The notes below the pieces were generated by a model. It was given only the letters and a program-made list of their open reading frames with translations, had not been told where the DNA came from and did not search any database. From Serratia liquefaciens (GTDB taxonomy: Bacteria > Pseudomonadota > Gammaproteobacteria > Enterobacterales > Enterobacteriaceae), in NCBI GenBank assembly GCA_012719855.1, contig JAAXZN010000058.1, positions 62,001 to 126,000 on the forward strand: a stretch of 64,000 nucleotides of DNA, read 5' to 3'. Position numbers and translations under genes: made by a program. Shown piece by piece: positions 42,539 to 54,019 of the stretch; positions within the stretch are counted from its first letter, which is position 1; every line of letters begins with the position of its first letter.

Positions 42539-42651
42539 TGTCTGCATTTTGCGACAGAGGGTATTTTCACTGTCTCTAAAAAGAGACACGTAACTTATTG
42601 ATTTATAATGATGGAAAATTAATTGGCTTAAGTTGTCTGTTTTTGGCGACA
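42539..42651 (+). promoter_or_regulatory. Three GlrR activator sites upstream of glmY
   Basis: Three perfect TGTC-N10-GACA repeats at 42539-42556, 42571-42588 and 42634-42651. This is the known GlrR binding pattern, and E. coli glmY also has three such sites. They lie 109-221 bp upstream of the sigma-54 -24 element, a normal distance for enhancer binding. The AT-rich stretch between (42700-42755) could carry IHF sites. Confidence 0.88.
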
Positions 42652-42759
42652 GGCCGGCGTTTTTTTCTTCGCCTACAGACCTGAGAATACGAGTGCTTTG
42701 GCATTGTTTTAATATATTTTGCTTTAAATTCAGTTTGTTAATAAATTTATTGAAAAGTT

Positions 42760-42773
42760 GGCACGTTAAGTGC
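42760..42773 (+). promoter_or_regulatory. Sigma-54 promoter of glmY
   Basis: TTGGCAC-GTTAA-GTGCA: GG at 42760-42761 and GC at 42772-42773 with the obligatory 10-bp spacing. Transcription would start about 12 bp downstream at A42786. E. coli glmY has an overlapping sigma-70 promoter; a weak CACTAT box here may play that part. Confidence 0.85.
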
Positions 42774-42785
42774 ACTATTCTGCTC

Positions 42786-42970
42786 AGTTGCTCATTCAAC
42801 TTTTTATGACGGCCCCGTAAATAGACGGAACAGTTGCCTCATAAGCCCCCGAATGATGCCAAAGAAATGGTGCCTATCGTCCAACCAAACCGATAACAGT
42901 CGCGCAAGCGCTTTATCAAGCATCGGGCGACACGTGGAGTGAGGCACCGCCTGTATCCAACTGTGATGAG
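42786..42970 (+). ncRNA. glmY: GlmY small regulatory RNA (3' end uncertain)
   Basis: The RNA predicted from the sigma-54 start begins AGTTGCTCATTCAACT..., which aligns with the E. coli GlmY 5' end as I remember it (AGTGGCTCATTCACC) and continues with a TTATG-ACGGCCCC stretch similar to the E. coli one. GlmY sequesters RapZ, which spares GlmZ and raises glmS translation when glucosamine 6-phosphate is low. The location between purL and glrK is the conserved one. I could not find a GC hairpin with T-run within 300 bp, so the end at 42970 simply assumes the E. coli length of about 184 nt. The rest of the gap to 43264 shows only a GGGGCAGTCTTGCCCC hairpin near 43086. Confidence 0.65.
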
Positions 42971-43264
42971 TGTTCATCAATTCCGGATACTTACGGATGC
43001 TATTCGTCCTGTTCGATGCCAGCCTTTGGGCTACATCACCCTGGGGACGAGAAATAAGGGCATCCACACATTCTTGCGATGGGGCAGTCTTGCCCCAGCG
43101 TCTAATCTCAAAGTCATGTTGGCCTCTCTTTCGTTATCAGTAAGTTCTAACGTTATTCCCCGCCCACCTGCACGATCCCTTTATTTTCCTGACGCTCCGC
43201 TGAACGCCGGGCTTTCCTCTCATCGGCGACTCGGTTAGCATCGAAGCAGACTAGAGACAATGAG

Positions 43265-44701
43265 ATGATTTCGTTGAAAAGATGGCGTTTATTTCCCCGT
43301 TCGCTACGTCAACTGGTGTTGATGGCGTTCTTGCTGGTGCTGTTACCGCTGCTGGTGCTGGCCTATCAGGCTTACCAGAGTCTGGATCACCTCAGCGCCC
43401 AAGCGGCGGACATCAACCGCACTACGTTGGTGGATGCACGACGCAGCGAGGCGATGACCAGCGTGGCGTTGGAAATGGAGCGCAGCTACCGCCAATATTG
43501 CGTGCTGGTGGATCCCACACTGGCGCGCCTCTATCAGAATCAGCGCAAACAGTATTCGCAAATGCTGGATGCCCATGCCCCGATCCTGCCGGATGAACGC
43601 TATTATCAAACCTTGCGCGATCTGTTGACCCAGTTGGCAGCGATTAAATGCCAAAGCAGCGGTCCGGATCCGCAGGCTTCCACGCTGTTAGAATCGTTTT
43701 CACGCTCCAATGCCGAGATGGTACAGGCCACGCGTGCCGTGGTGTTTTCACGCGGCCAACAGCTACAGCAGGCGATTGCCGAGCGCGGTCAGTTCTTCGG
43801 CTGGCAGGCGCTGATGCTGTTTCTGGTCAGCGTGATGCTGGTGGTGTTGTTCACCCGAATGATCATCGGGCCGGTCAAAGCGGTAGAGAGGATGATCAAC
43901 CGTTTGGGTGAAGGGCGGGCGCTGGGCAGCACCGACGCCTTTAAAGGCCCCCGTGAATTGCGTTCGTTGGCGCAGCGCATTATTTGGCTGAGCGAGCGCC
44001 TGGCGTGGCTGGAGTCGCAGCGCCATGAGTTCTTGCGCCATATCTCACATGAATTGAAAACGCCGCTGGCCAGCATGCGTGAAGGCACCGAACTGCTGGC
44101 GGATGAAGTGGCAGGGCCGCTGACCTCCGATCAAAAAGAGGTGGTGACGATCCTCGATCAAAGCAGCCGACACCTGCAGCAACTGATTGAACAGCTGCTG
44201 GATTACAACCGCAAACTGGCCGATGGCCCGGCAGAACATGAAAATGTCGAGTTGACCGACATGGTCGATATGGTCGTGGCTGCGCACAGTTTGCCGGCCC
44301 GGGCGAAAATGCTTCGCACCGAGATCCAACTGGATGCGGAAATATGCTGGGCAGAGCCTACGCTATTAATGCGCGTGCTGGATAATCTCTACTCCAATGC
44401 GGTGCACTACGGCAAGGAATCCGGTAACATTTGGATCCGCAGCCGTCAGGTTGGGCAACGGGTGCAGATTGATGTCGCCAACAGCGGCACACCGATCCCC
44501 GAAGCCGAGAAAACCATGATTTTCGAGCCTTTTTTCCAGGGTAGTCACCAGCGAAAAGGGGCGGTAAAAGGAAGCGGTCTGGGGCTGAGCATCGCGCAGG
44601 ATTGTATCCGCCGGATGCGCGGTGAGCTGCAGCTGGTTGAAGTCGCCGGCGCAGACGTCTGCTTCCGTATTGAATTGCCATTAACCGCCGAGAATGAATA
44701 A
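43265..44701 (+). CDS. glrK: Sensor histidine kinase GlrK (QseE)
   Basis: A 478-residue two-component sensor that controls GlrR. Two transmembrane helices (about residues 16-34 and 173-194) enclose a mainly helical periplasmic domain, followed by HAMP, HisKA with the phospho-His in FLRHISHELKTPLASMREG, and HATPase_c with VLDNLYSNAVHYG (N box) and GSGLGLSIAQ (G box). Operon glrK-qseG-glrR with 2-bp spacing to qseG. Confidence 0.95.
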   Translation: MISLKRWRLFPRSLRQLVLMAFLLVLLPLLVLAYQAYQSLDHLSAQAADINRTTLVDARRSEAMTSVALEMERSYRQYCVLVDPTLARLYQNQRKQYSQMLDAHAPILPDERYYQTLRDLLTQLAAIKCQSSGPDPQASTLLESFSRSNAEMVQATRAVVFSRGQQLQQAIAERGQFFGWQALMLFLVSVMLVVLFTRMIIGPVKAVERMINRLGEGRALGSTDAFKGPRELRSLAQRIIWLSERLAWLESQRHEFLRHISHELKTPLASMREGTELLADEVAGPLTSDQKEVVTILDQSSRHLQQLIEQLLDYNRKLADGPAEHENVELTDMVDMVVAAHSLPARAKMLRTEIQLDAEICWAEPTLLMRVLDNLYSNAVHYGKESGNIWIRSRQVGQRVQIDVANSGTPIPEAEKTMIFEPFFQGSHQRKGAVKGSGLGLSIAQDCIRRMRGELQLVEVAGADVCFRIELPLTAENE

Positions 44702-44703
44702 TA

Positions 44704-45576
44704 ATGTACACATGGTCTAAACGCCTTCGTCTTACGCAGACCGAACGTTCACCGCGTGCCACACTGGGCACGCCGCTCGGCAAGCGTCGATTTTCTTTTT
44801 TAGGCAGCGTGCTTTTTATGCCGTTTCTGCTGGCTGGCTGTGTCGATCGTGCGGTCAGCGGGGGTCTGAATCAACCCCAGCAGGAAGCGATCCCGGATAC
44901 CAAAGTGGTGGATTACCGCATTGCGGCCTGTGACACCCTGTGGCCGCTGGATGATAAAGACGCGCTGAATAACTCACTTTACTGGCTGCGTGCTATGGAC
45001 TGTGCCGATCGTATCGGTTCAACCCAGGCGCGTGCGCTGGCAAAAACCGTGCCCGGCAACAGCTGGGACGGCATCTTCAAACAGAGCATTCTGCTGGGCA
45101 GCGCCGAACCGACTTCGGGCGAGCGCCGTCAGATTATCGATCGCCTGAACAGTTATCGTCTTGAGTTTCCAAGCTCGTTGCGCCCGCTGTTGCAGCTGTG
45201 GCGCCAGCAGCAGGTGTTGCAAATCACCCTGTTTGATGAAAAGGCACGCTATCAGCATCTGCAGGAAAGCACCGACAGCCAGATAGACCAGCTGCGCCAG
45301 AGCCAGGTTCGCCTGCAAGCGCAGTTGCAGGACACGTCACGCAAGCTGGAAAACCTGACCGATATCGAACGTCAGCTCTCTTCGCGCAAGCAGCTGCAAA
45401 GTGAAATCCCGGATAACAGCGGGACACAGCCAAAAACCGACGCAACGGGCAAGAAAGTGGCGCCGGCCAAGGCCGAAGAATCGGACGCCGAGCCGGAAAA
45501 GGGCACCGCCCTGCCGATCGAGCCGGAAGATACTTACGCGCCGCCCCCCGCTAATAAGGAGTCTCACGCGCAATGA
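44704..45576 (+). CDS. qseG: Lipoprotein QseG
   Basis: A 290-residue outer membrane lipoprotein lying between sensor and regulator. The N-terminal basic stretch leads to a hydrophobic segment ending in the lipobox LLAGC (Cys about residue 44). The middle is helical, with a coiled coil (about 180-230, STDSQIDQLRQSQVRLQAQL), and the C-terminus is Pro/Glu/Lys-rich. In E. coli QseG contacts the periplasmic part of QseE/GlrK and tunes its activity. Overlaps glrR by 4 bp. Confidence 0.9.
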   Translation: MYTWSKRLRLTQTERSPRATLGTPLGKRRFSFLGSVLFMPFLLAGCVDRAVSGGLNQPQQEAIPDTKVVDYRIAACDTLWPLDDKDALNNSLYWLRAMDCADRIGSTQARALAKTVPGNSWDGIFKQSILLGSAEPTSGERRQIIDRLNSYRLEFPSSLRPLLQLWRQQQVLQITLFDEKARYQHLQESTDSQIDQLRQSQVRLQAQLQDTSRKLENLTDIERQLSSRKQLQSEIPDNSGTQPKTDATGKKVAPAKAEESDAEPEKGTALPIEPEDTYAPPPANKESHAQ

Positions 45577-46910
45577 CAGCACGCAAACCGGCCAATTTGT
45601 TATTGGTTGACGACGATCCCAGCCTGCTCAAGCTGTTGGGCATGCGCCTGACCAGCGAAGGGTTTCATGTCACCACCGCCGAAAGCGGCCAGGAAGCGCT
45701 GCGCCTGTTAGGGCGCGAGAAAATTGATCTGGTGATCAGCGATCTGCGGATGGATGAAATGGACGGCATGGCGCTGTTCGCCGAGATCCAAAAGCACCAG
45801 CCGGGCATGCCGGTGATCATTCTGACCGCCCACGGTTCGATCCCGGATGCGGTGGCGGCCACTCAGCAAGGGGTATTCAGCTTCCTGACCAAACCGGTGG
45901 ACCGCGATGCGCTGTACAAGGCTATCGACGAAGCGCTGTCGCAGTCATTGCCGGCCGGTGACGACAGCTGGCGTGAAGATATCGTCACCCGCAGTCCCAT
46001 TATGCTGCGCCTGCTGGAGCAGGCGAAAATGGTGGCGCAGTCGGACGTCAGCGTCTTGATCAACGGCCATAGCGGTACCGGTAAGGAAGTGTTGGCGCAG
46101 GCTATTCACGGCGCCAGCCCACGCGGCAAGAAGGCGTTTATCGCCATTAACTGCGGTGCGCTGCCGGAGCAACTGCTGGAGTCCGAATTGTTCGGTCATG
46201 CCAAAGGGGCGTTTACCGGCGCGGTCAGCAGCCGTGAAGGGCTGTTCCAGGCCGCCGCGGGCGGGACGCTGTTCCTCGACGAGATTGGCGATATGCCGCT
46301 TTCGCTGCAGGTGAAGCTGCTGCGCGTGCTGCAGGAGCGCAAGGTACGCCCGCTGGGCAGTAACCGCGATCTGGACATCGACGTACGTATTATCTCCGCC
46401 ACCCACCGCGATCTGCAAAAGGCGATGGCGAAAAACGAATTCCGCGAGGATCTGTACTACCGCCTCAACGTGGTGAACCTGAAGATCCCGGCGCTGAACG
46501 AGCGGGCCGAGGATATTCCGCTGCTGGCCAATCATCTGCTGCGCGAATCCGCCAAGCGTCATAAGCCGTTTGTCCGCAGCTTCTCTTCGGACGCCATGAA
46601 ACGCCTGATGACCGCCAGCTGGCCGGGCAACGTGCGCCAACTGGTGAACGTGATCGAGCAGTGCGTGGCCCTGACCTCAGCGCCGGTGATCAGCGAAGCG
46701 CTGGTAGAGCAGGCGTTGGAAGGGGAAAACACCGCCTTGCCGACTTTTGTCGAGGCGCGTAATCAGTTTGAATTGCACTATTTACGCAAGCTGTTGCAGA
46801 TCACCAAGGGTAACGTCACCCAGGCCGCGCGCATGGCGGGCCGTAACCGTACCGAGTTTTATAAATTGCTGTCGCGCCATGAACTGGACGCCAACGATTT
46901 TAAAGAATGA
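45573..46910 (+). CDS. glrR: Sigma-54 response regulator GlrR (QseF)
   Basis: A 445-residue NtrC-family activator. The receiver domain has its phosphoacceptor Asp57 in VISDLRMDEMDG. The AAA+ domain has Walker A GHSGTGKEV, the sigma-54 contact loop GAFTGA, Walker B GTLFLDEIGD and the Arg finger region. The C-terminal Fis-type HTH is in VTQAARMAGRNRTEFYKLL. Its targets include glmY, whose three TGTC-N10-GACA sites are 3 kb upstream in this window, and probably rpoE in E. coli. Confidence 0.96.
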   Translation: MTARKPANLLLVDDDPSLLKLLGMRLTSEGFHVTTAESGQEALRLLGREKIDLVISDLRMDEMDGMALFAEIQKHQPGMPVIILTAHGSIPDAVAATQQGVFSFLTKPVDRDALYKAIDEALSQSLPAGDDSWREDIVTRSPIMLRLLEQAKMVAQSDVSVLINGHSGTGKEVLAQAIHGASPRGKKAFIAINCGALPEQLLESELFGHAKGAFTGAVSSREGLFQAAAGGTLFLDEIGDMPLSLQVKLLRVLQERKVRPLGSNRDLDIDVRIISATHRDLQKAMAKNEFREDLYYRLNVVNLKIPALNERAEDIPLLANHLLRESAKRHKPFVRSFSSDAMKRLMTASWPGNVRQLVNVIEQCVALTSAPVISEALVEQALEGENTALPTFVEARNQFELHYLRKLLQITKGNVTQAARMAGRNRTEFYKLLSRHELDANDFKE

Positions 46911-46914
46911 TGTT

Positions 46915-46960
46915 TTCCGCCGCGGCCTGCGCACGCAGGTTCTCAACAAACGCGGCGGAA
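46915..46960. repeat. Long hairpin between glrR and nadE
   Basis: TTCCGCCGCG (46915-46924) pairs with CGCGGCGGAA (46951-46960), enclosing a second hairpin CCTGCG-CA-CGCAGG (46926-46939). There is no T-run, so a Rho-independent terminator is unlikely; an mRNA-stabilising or attenuating structure is possible. Confidence 0.4.
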
Positions 46961-47038
46961 TGATTTACACTCCGTTCTCAATTGCTGGCATGACCAAACG
47001 CAAAGAACCATGGAACGTATTAAGCGGGATCCTAAACA

Positions 47039-49010
<1,972 letters not shown>

Positions 49011-49036
49011 TTTAACCTTTCTGGTCTGAATCCCCC

Positions 49037-49060
49037 AAGGGCGCAGCATGCTGCGCCCTT
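49037..49060. terminator. Palindrome downstream of glnB, probable terminator
   Basis: A perfect 24-bp inverted repeat, AAGGGCGCAGCA facing TGCTGCGCCCTT. It lies 27 bp after the glnB stop. There is little T after it on the plus strand, so termination efficiency is uncertain. Confidence 0.55.
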
Positions 49061-49202
49061 GTCGTATCCGCAGCTAATGCTCTGCTTTCAGCGTAAGCAT
49101 TCTAAAAAAGCGAAGGCTATCGCGTTTTTGATACTTTTCCCGATCGCTTCACCGTGCCGATGGCTACACTCAACGCAACTGCCTTGCTTGAGATGATTAT
49201 TC

Positions 49203-50126
49203 ATGATGACGCTGCGTCAAATCCGCCATTTTATCGCGGTGGCCGAAACCGGTTCGATCTCTGCCGCTGCCCAGGCGGTGTTTGTTTCCCAGTCTTCGCT
49301 GACGCTGGCTATCCAGCAGTTGGAAACCGACATCGGCGTACGTCTGTTTGAGCGTCACGCCAAGGGCATGAACCTGACGCATCAGGGTCATCAGTTTCTG
49401 CGCCAGTCTTATCTGATCCTTGCCACGGTGGACAACGCCAAGCGGAGCCTGCAACTGGGAACCGAAAGCCTGACCGGCAAGCTGACCATCGGCGTGACCA
49501 GCCTGGTGGCGGGCTACTTTTTGGTCGAGCTGCTTAAGCGCTTTAAATCGGCATACCCCAACGTCACCATTCAGGTGATTGAAGACGAGCGGCCCTATAT
49601 TGAGCATCTGCTGGTCAGTGGAGAAATCGATATTGGCGTGCTGATCCTGTCGAACATCGAAGATCGTGATGCGCTGCAAAGCGAAGTCCTGATGCACTCA
49701 CCTTATCGCCTGTGGTTACCACCGCTGCATCCACTGCTGGATCATGAAAGCATCAGCCTGGCGGATGTGGCGAAGCTGCCGCTGATCCAGCTTAATGCTG
49801 ACGAAATGGACGTGCATGCGCGGCGTATCTGGGCGCGCGCAGGTTTAAAACCGGAAATAGCCATGAAAACCGCTTCAACCGAGGCGGTACGCAGCCTGGT
49901 AGCGGCGGGAATGGGCGTTTCTATCTTGCCGGACATGGCCTACCGCGCCTGGTCTCTGGAAGGCAATATGATTGAGGCGCGCAAGCTGGCGGATCTGCTG
50001 GAACCGCTGGATATCGGCCTGGCATGGCGGCGTGGCAGTGCAAGGCCGGAGCTGGTTACGCCATTTCTCACCATTGCGCGTGAAAACGGCAATATGCACG
50101 CGGCTGGGCTGAAGCATTCGATTTAA
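49203..50126 (+). CDS. LysR-family regulator of the polyamine block
   Basis: A 307-residue LysR-type regulator. The N-terminal winged HTH is clear (FIAVAETGSISAAAQAVFVSQSSLTLAIQQLETDIGVRLFERH, with the recognition helix at about 28-48), followed by a periplasmic-binding-protein-like effector domain (about 90-295). It lies at the head of the polyamine cluster on the same strand, 116 bp before the first aldehyde dehydrogenase. Polyamine or an aminoaldehyde as effector is inference from context. Either of two adjacent ATGs (49203, 49206) could be used. Confidence 0.88.
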   Translation: MMTLRQIRHFIAVAETGSISAAAQAVFVSQSSLTLAIQQLETDIGVRLFERHAKGMNLTHQGHQFLRQSYLILATVDNAKRSLQLGTESLTGKLTIGVTSLVAGYFLVELLKRFKSAYPNVTIQVIEDERPYIEHLLVSGEIDIGVLILSNIEDRDALQSEVLMHSPYRLWLPPLHPLLDHESISLADVAKLPLIQLNADEMDVHARRIWARAGLKPEIAMKTASTEAVRSLVAAGMGVSILPDMAYRAWSLEGNMIEARKLADLLEPLDIGLAWRRGSARPELVTPFLTIARENGNMHAAGLKHSI

Positions 50127-50242
50127 TCGAACGCGTCGTTCAGTATTTAGAATTTGTTGGCTGCCTGATGCTCGCTTAGTCTGATTAAAACTAACTTATT
50201 TCACATTTAGTTAACGTTTTTGTCACTCAGAGGCGATACGCA

Positions 50243-51706
50243 ATGGCAGATGTGCACCTCCTTTCAGGTTTATCCTGTCAGCAATTCATTAACGGTCAAT
50301 CGGTCGAAGGCGAAGGCCAACAAGAGTGCATCGTTAATCCGGCGAATGGCGAGACTTTGGTCTCGATCACCGAAGCCTCGTCCGCTCAGGTCGGCAACGC
50401 AGTGAAAGCGGCGCAACAGGCGTTCGCTTCCTGGTCGCGGACTACCCCTGCCTACCGCGCGGCTATTCTGTTGCGTATTGCCGATGCCATCGAGCGGCAG
50501 GCCGAACGCCTGGCTGGTCTGGAGGCGCTCAACTGCGGCAAACCGCTGCATCAGGCGCTCAATGACGATCTGCCGGCGGCCATCGACGTCTTTCGTTTCT
50601 TTGCCGGCGCGGTGCGCACCCAACAGGGGCAGTTGGCCGGAGAATATATCGAAGGGCACACCTCAATGATCCGCCGCGACCCGATTGGCGTGGTGGCCTC
50701 TATTGCGCCCTGGAATTACCCGTTGATGATGGCGGCGTGGAAAATTGCGCCGGCGCTGGCCGCGGGCAACACCGTGGTATTCAAACCTTCCGAACACACC
50801 CCTCTGACCATTTTGGCGCTGGTGCCCGCGTTACAGGAGATCCTGCCGCCGGGGGTGCTGAATATCGTCTACGGCGGTGGGGAAGGGGTCGGCAGCCATT
50901 TGGTCGGCCACCCGCAGGTGCGGCTGGTGTCGGTCACCGGCGATATCGTCACCGGGCAAAAAATTCTGCAGGCGGCGGCGAAAAGCGTCAAACGCACGCA
51001 CCTGGAGCTGGGGGGCAAGGCACCGGTGATTGTCTGTGACGACGCCGATTTGGACGAGGTGGTCAACAGCATTCGCACCTATGGCTACTACAACGCCGGG
51101 CAAGACTGCACCGCCGCCTGCCGCATCTACGCGCAGGCGGGGATCTATCCGAAGCTGGTGGATGCGTTGGGCGAAGCGGTTGCCAGCCTGCGTTTTGCCC
51201 GCAAACGCGATGAGGATAACGAAATCGGTCCGCTGATCAGCAGTCGTCAGCGCGATCGCGTCGCCAGCTTTGTCGAGCGCGCGCTCAGCCAGCCACACAT
51301 TGAATTGATCACCGGCGCTGCCGCGCATTCCGGCCCGGGTTTCTATTACCAGCCCACGCTGCTTGCCGGCTGTCTGCAAAGCGATGAAATCGTCCAGCGA
51401 GAGGTATTTGGCCCGGTGGTGAGCATCACTCGCTTTGAACATCTGGAGCAGGCGGTCAACTGGGCAAACGATTCCGAGTACGGTCTGGCCTCATCGGTCT
51501 GGACGCAGAATATCGATCGGGCGCTGCATATCGCTGCCCATCTGCAATACGGCAGTACCTGGATCAACACCCATTTCACCCTGGCGAGTGAAATGCCGCA
51601 CGGGGGCCTGAAACGCTCCGGCTACGGCAAGGATCTTTCCAGCGATTCACTGCAGGACTACAGCGTTGTCAGGCATGTAATGGCGAAATTCAAAGCCAGC
51701 TTCTAA
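50243..51706 (+). CDS. Aldehyde dehydrogenase, aminobutyraldehyde/betaine aldehyde type
   Basis: A 487-residue NAD(P)-dependent aldehyde dehydrogenase. Motifs: [33 protein letters not shown], the catalytic Glu in [11 protein letters not shown] and the nucleophile Cys in [13 protein letters not shown]. It resembles the PatD protein encoded at 55807-57231 across its whole length, so the two are paralogues framing the transporter. It probably oxidises an aminoaldehyde made from polyamines; whether 4-aminobutanal, 3-aminopropanal or another is open. It starts at an ATG preceded by GAGGCG. Confidence 0.88.
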   Translation: MADVHLLSGLSCQQFINGQSVEGEGQQECIVNPANGETLVSITEASSAQVGNAVKAAQQAFASWSRTTPAYRAAILLRIADAIERQAERLAGLEALNCGKPLHQALNDDLPAAIDVFRFFAGAVRTQQGQLAGEYIEGHTSMIRRDPIGVVASIAPWNYPLMMAAWKIAPALAAGNTVVFKPSEHTPLTILALVPALQEILPPGVLNIVYGGGEGVGSHLVGHPQVRLVSVTGDIVTGQKILQAAAKSVKRTHLELGGKAPVIVCDDADLDEVVNSIRTYGYYNAGQDCTAACRIYAQAGIYPKLVDALGEAVASLRFARKRDEDNEIGPLISSRQRDRVASFVERALSQPHIELITGAAAHSGPGFYYQPTLLAGCLQSDEIVQREVFGPVVSITRFEHLEQAVNWANDSEYGLASSVWTQNIDRALHIAAHLQYGSTWINTHFTLASEMPHGGLKRSGYGKDLSSDSLQDYSVVRHVMAKFKASF

Positions 51707-51780
51707 CGGTTTCACAAAATAAAACCAGGGCGGCAGCCGTTCCCTGCCGCACACAGATAGGCTACACAGGGGTAATTACG

Positions 51781-52935
51781 ATGGGAAAAACTACCGCAGT
51801 CACCACCACAGTTTCCGCGCTCTGTTTTACCGTACTTTGCGGTTTGGCCCAGGCGGCCGATCTGCCGCAGGCGCTCGGAAAGGGCGAAGGGCGACTGGAT
51901 ATCATTGCCTGGCCCGGCTATATCGAACGCGGCCAGTCCGATAAAAACTACGACTGGGTCAGCCAGTTTGAAAAGCAAACCAGCTGCGCGGTGAATGTGA
52001 AAACCGCCGCCACTTCCGACGAAATGGTCAGCCTGATGGCTAAAGGGGGCTACGACCTGGTCACTGCATCCGGCGACGCTTCGCTACGGCTGATTTTCGG
52101 CAAGCGGGTGCAGCCGATCAATACCGCGTTGATCCCTAACTGGAAAAACATCGACCCGCGTCTGTTGAACGGTGCCTGGTACACCCTGGACGGCAAAACT
52201 TACGGCACGCCCTATCAGTGGGGCCCGAACCTGCTGATGTACAACACCAAAACTTTCCCTACGCCGCCGGACAGCTGGGCGGTGGTGTTCCAGCAGCAGA
52301 ACCTGCCGGATGGCAAAACCAACCAGGGCCGGGTTCAGGCCTACGATGGGCCAATCTATATCGCCGATGCGGCGTTGTTCCTGAAGGCCACGCAGCCGCA
52401 GCTTGGCATCAGCGATCCGTATCAGCTTAACGAAGAGCAGTATCAGGCAGCGTTGAAACTGCTGCGCACCCAGCATGCATTGATTCATCGCTACTGGCAT
52501 GACACCTCGGTGCAAATGAGCGATTTCAAAAACGAAGGCGTGGTCGCCTCCAGCGCCTGGCCGTATCAGGCCAATGCCCTGAAAGGGGAAGGCCAGCCGA
52601 TCGGGACGGTGTTCCCGAAAGAGGGGGTGACCGGTTGGGCCGACACCACCATGCTGCACGCCGATGCCAAACACCCGAACTGCGCCTACCTGTGGATGAA
52701 CTGGTCGCTGGAACCGAAAGTGCAGGGCGACGTTGCCGCCTGGTTCGGTTCTGTCCCGGCTTCGCCGGCGGGTTGCAAAGCCAGCACGTTGTTGGGTGAT
52801 AAAGGTTGCGAGACCAACGGTTTCAACCAGTTCGACAAGATTGCCTTCTGGAAAACGCCACAGGCGCAGGGTGGAAAATTCGTGCCCTACAGCCGCTGGA
52901 CTCAGGATTACATCGCCATCATGGGCGGTCGGTAA
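51781..52935 (+). CDS. ydcS: Polyamine ABC transporter substrate-binding protein YdcS
   Basis: A 384-residue periplasmic binding protein of the spermidine/putrescine (PotD) family, very similar to E. coli YdcS. A Sec signal peptide ends near residue 26 (GLAQA-ADLPQ). The mature protein has LDIIAWPGYIERGQSDKNYDW and WADTTMLHADAKHPNCA. Two Cys pairs (CAVNV; GCKAS/GCETN) could form disulfides. YdcS has also been reported to have a polyhydroxybutyrate-synthase-like activity in E. coli. It lies 74 bp after the aldehyde dehydrogenase. Confidence 0.93.
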   Translation: MGKTTAVTTTVSALCFTVLCGLAQAADLPQALGKGEGRLDIIAWPGYIERGQSDKNYDWVSQFEKQTSCAVNVKTAATSDEMVSLMAKGGYDLVTASGDASLRLIFGKRVQPINTALIPNWKNIDPRLLNGAWYTLDGKTYGTPYQWGPNLLMYNTKTFPTPPDSWAVVFQQQNLPDGKTNQGRVQAYDGPIYIADAALFLKATQPQLGISDPYQLNEEQYQAALKLLRTQHALIHRYWHDTSVQMSDFKNEGVVASSAWPYQANALKGEGQPIGTVFPKEGVTGWADTTMLHADAKHPNCAYLWMNWSLEPKVQGDVAAWFGSVPASPAGCKASTLLGDKGCETNGFNQFDKIAFWKTPQAQGGKFVPYSRWTQDYIAIMGGR

Positions 52936-52989
52936 CCCGTGCGGGCGTAGTTCGCTACGCCCGATTAACGTCAATCAGGAGCGCAGATC

Positions 52990-54018
52990 ATGACCATTGC
53001 CGTGCAATTTATCGATGTTTCGCGAAGCTTCGGCGAGGTTCGCGCCGTGGACCGGGTTTCAATCGAGATACAAGACGGGGAATTCTTCTCCATGCTCGGG
53101 CCTTCCGGCTCGGGAAAAACCACCTGCCTGCGGTTGATCGCCGGTTTCGAACAGTTTACTGCCGGCTCGATTCGTATTCACGGGCAGGAGGCCGCCAATT
53201 TGCCGCCGTATCAGCGCGACGTGAATACCGTCTTCCAGGATTACGCGCTGTTCCCACACATGTCGGTGCTGGAAAACGTCGCTTACGGACTGATGGTTAA
53301 AGGCGTCGCCAAGCGTGAACGCCTGGCCCGTGCGCAGGAAGCGCTGGACAGCGTGGCGTTGGGGTTTGTAGCCGAGCGCAAACCGGCGCACCTTTCCGGC
53401 GGCCAGCGGCAGCGTGTCGCACTGGCTCGCGCACTGGTCAATCGGCCGCGGGTGCTGCTGTTGGATGAACCGCTCGGCGCGCTGGATCTCAAGCTGCGCG
53501 AGCAGATGCAGGGGGAGTTGAAAAAGCTGCAGCGCCAGCTCGGCATCACCTTTATTTTCGTCACCCACGATCAGAGCGAAGCGTTGTCGATGTCCGACCG
53601 GGTGGCGGTGTTCAACAATGGCCGTATTGAACAGGTGGACGCGCCGCGTGAACTCTACATGCGACCGAAGACGCCGTTTGTCGCCGAGTTTGTCGGCACC
53701 TCTAACGTGGTTCGCAGCGATTTGGCGCAGCGGTTGTTGGGGCAAGCTGCTACCTTCTCGATCCGTCCCGAGCATATTCGGCTAGCGGATCAGGCCGGCG
53801 CGGCGCAGGGGGAAATTCAGGTGCAGGGTACGCTGCAGGAGATCCATTATCAGGGAGCGGCGACGCGCTACGAAATTGCGTTGAACAGCGGTGAGAAACT
53901 GCTGGTCAGCCAGGCGAACCCTCAGTGGCACGCCGATGGGCAGCCACATCTGATCGGCCAACCGGTCACCGCCTGCTGGTCGCGCGAGGCGATGGTGCCA
54001 TTGCTGGAGGCGAGGTGA
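52990..54018 (+). CDS. ydcT: Polyamine ABC transporter ATPase YdcT
   Basis: A 342-residue PotA-type ATPase. Walker A GPSGSGKTT (about residues 38-46), the Q loop, signature LSGGQRQRVALARAL, Walker B VLLLDEPLGALD and the switch His in VTHDQSEAL are intact. The C-terminal TOBE domain (about 260-340) includes ATFSIRPEHIRLADQ. It energises the YdcU-YdcV permease. Only one base separates its stop from the ydcU ATG. Confidence 0.94.
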   Translation: MTIAVQFIDVSRSFGEVRAVDRVSIEIQDGEFFSMLGPSGSGKTTCLRLIAGFEQFTAGSIRIHGQEAANLPPYQRDVNTVFQDYALFPHMSVLENVAYGLMVKGVAKRERLARAQEALDSVALGFVAERKPAHLSGGQRQRVALARALVNRPRVLLLDEPLGALDLKLREQMQGELKKLQRQLGITFIFVTHDQSEALSMSDRVAVFNNGRIEQVDAPRELYMRPKTPFVAEFVGTSNVVRSDLAQRLLGQAATFSIRPEHIRLADQAGAAQGEIQVQGTLQEIHYQGAATRYEIALNSGEKLLVSQANPQWHADGQPHLIGQPVTACWSREAMVPLLEAR

Positions 54019-54019
54019 A

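Noticed and set aside
42804-43238. Small open frames (87 and 99 codons) in the purL-glrK gap
   Set aside because: They overlap each other on opposite strands, have no ribosome sites or family likeness and lie within or next to the glmY transcript.
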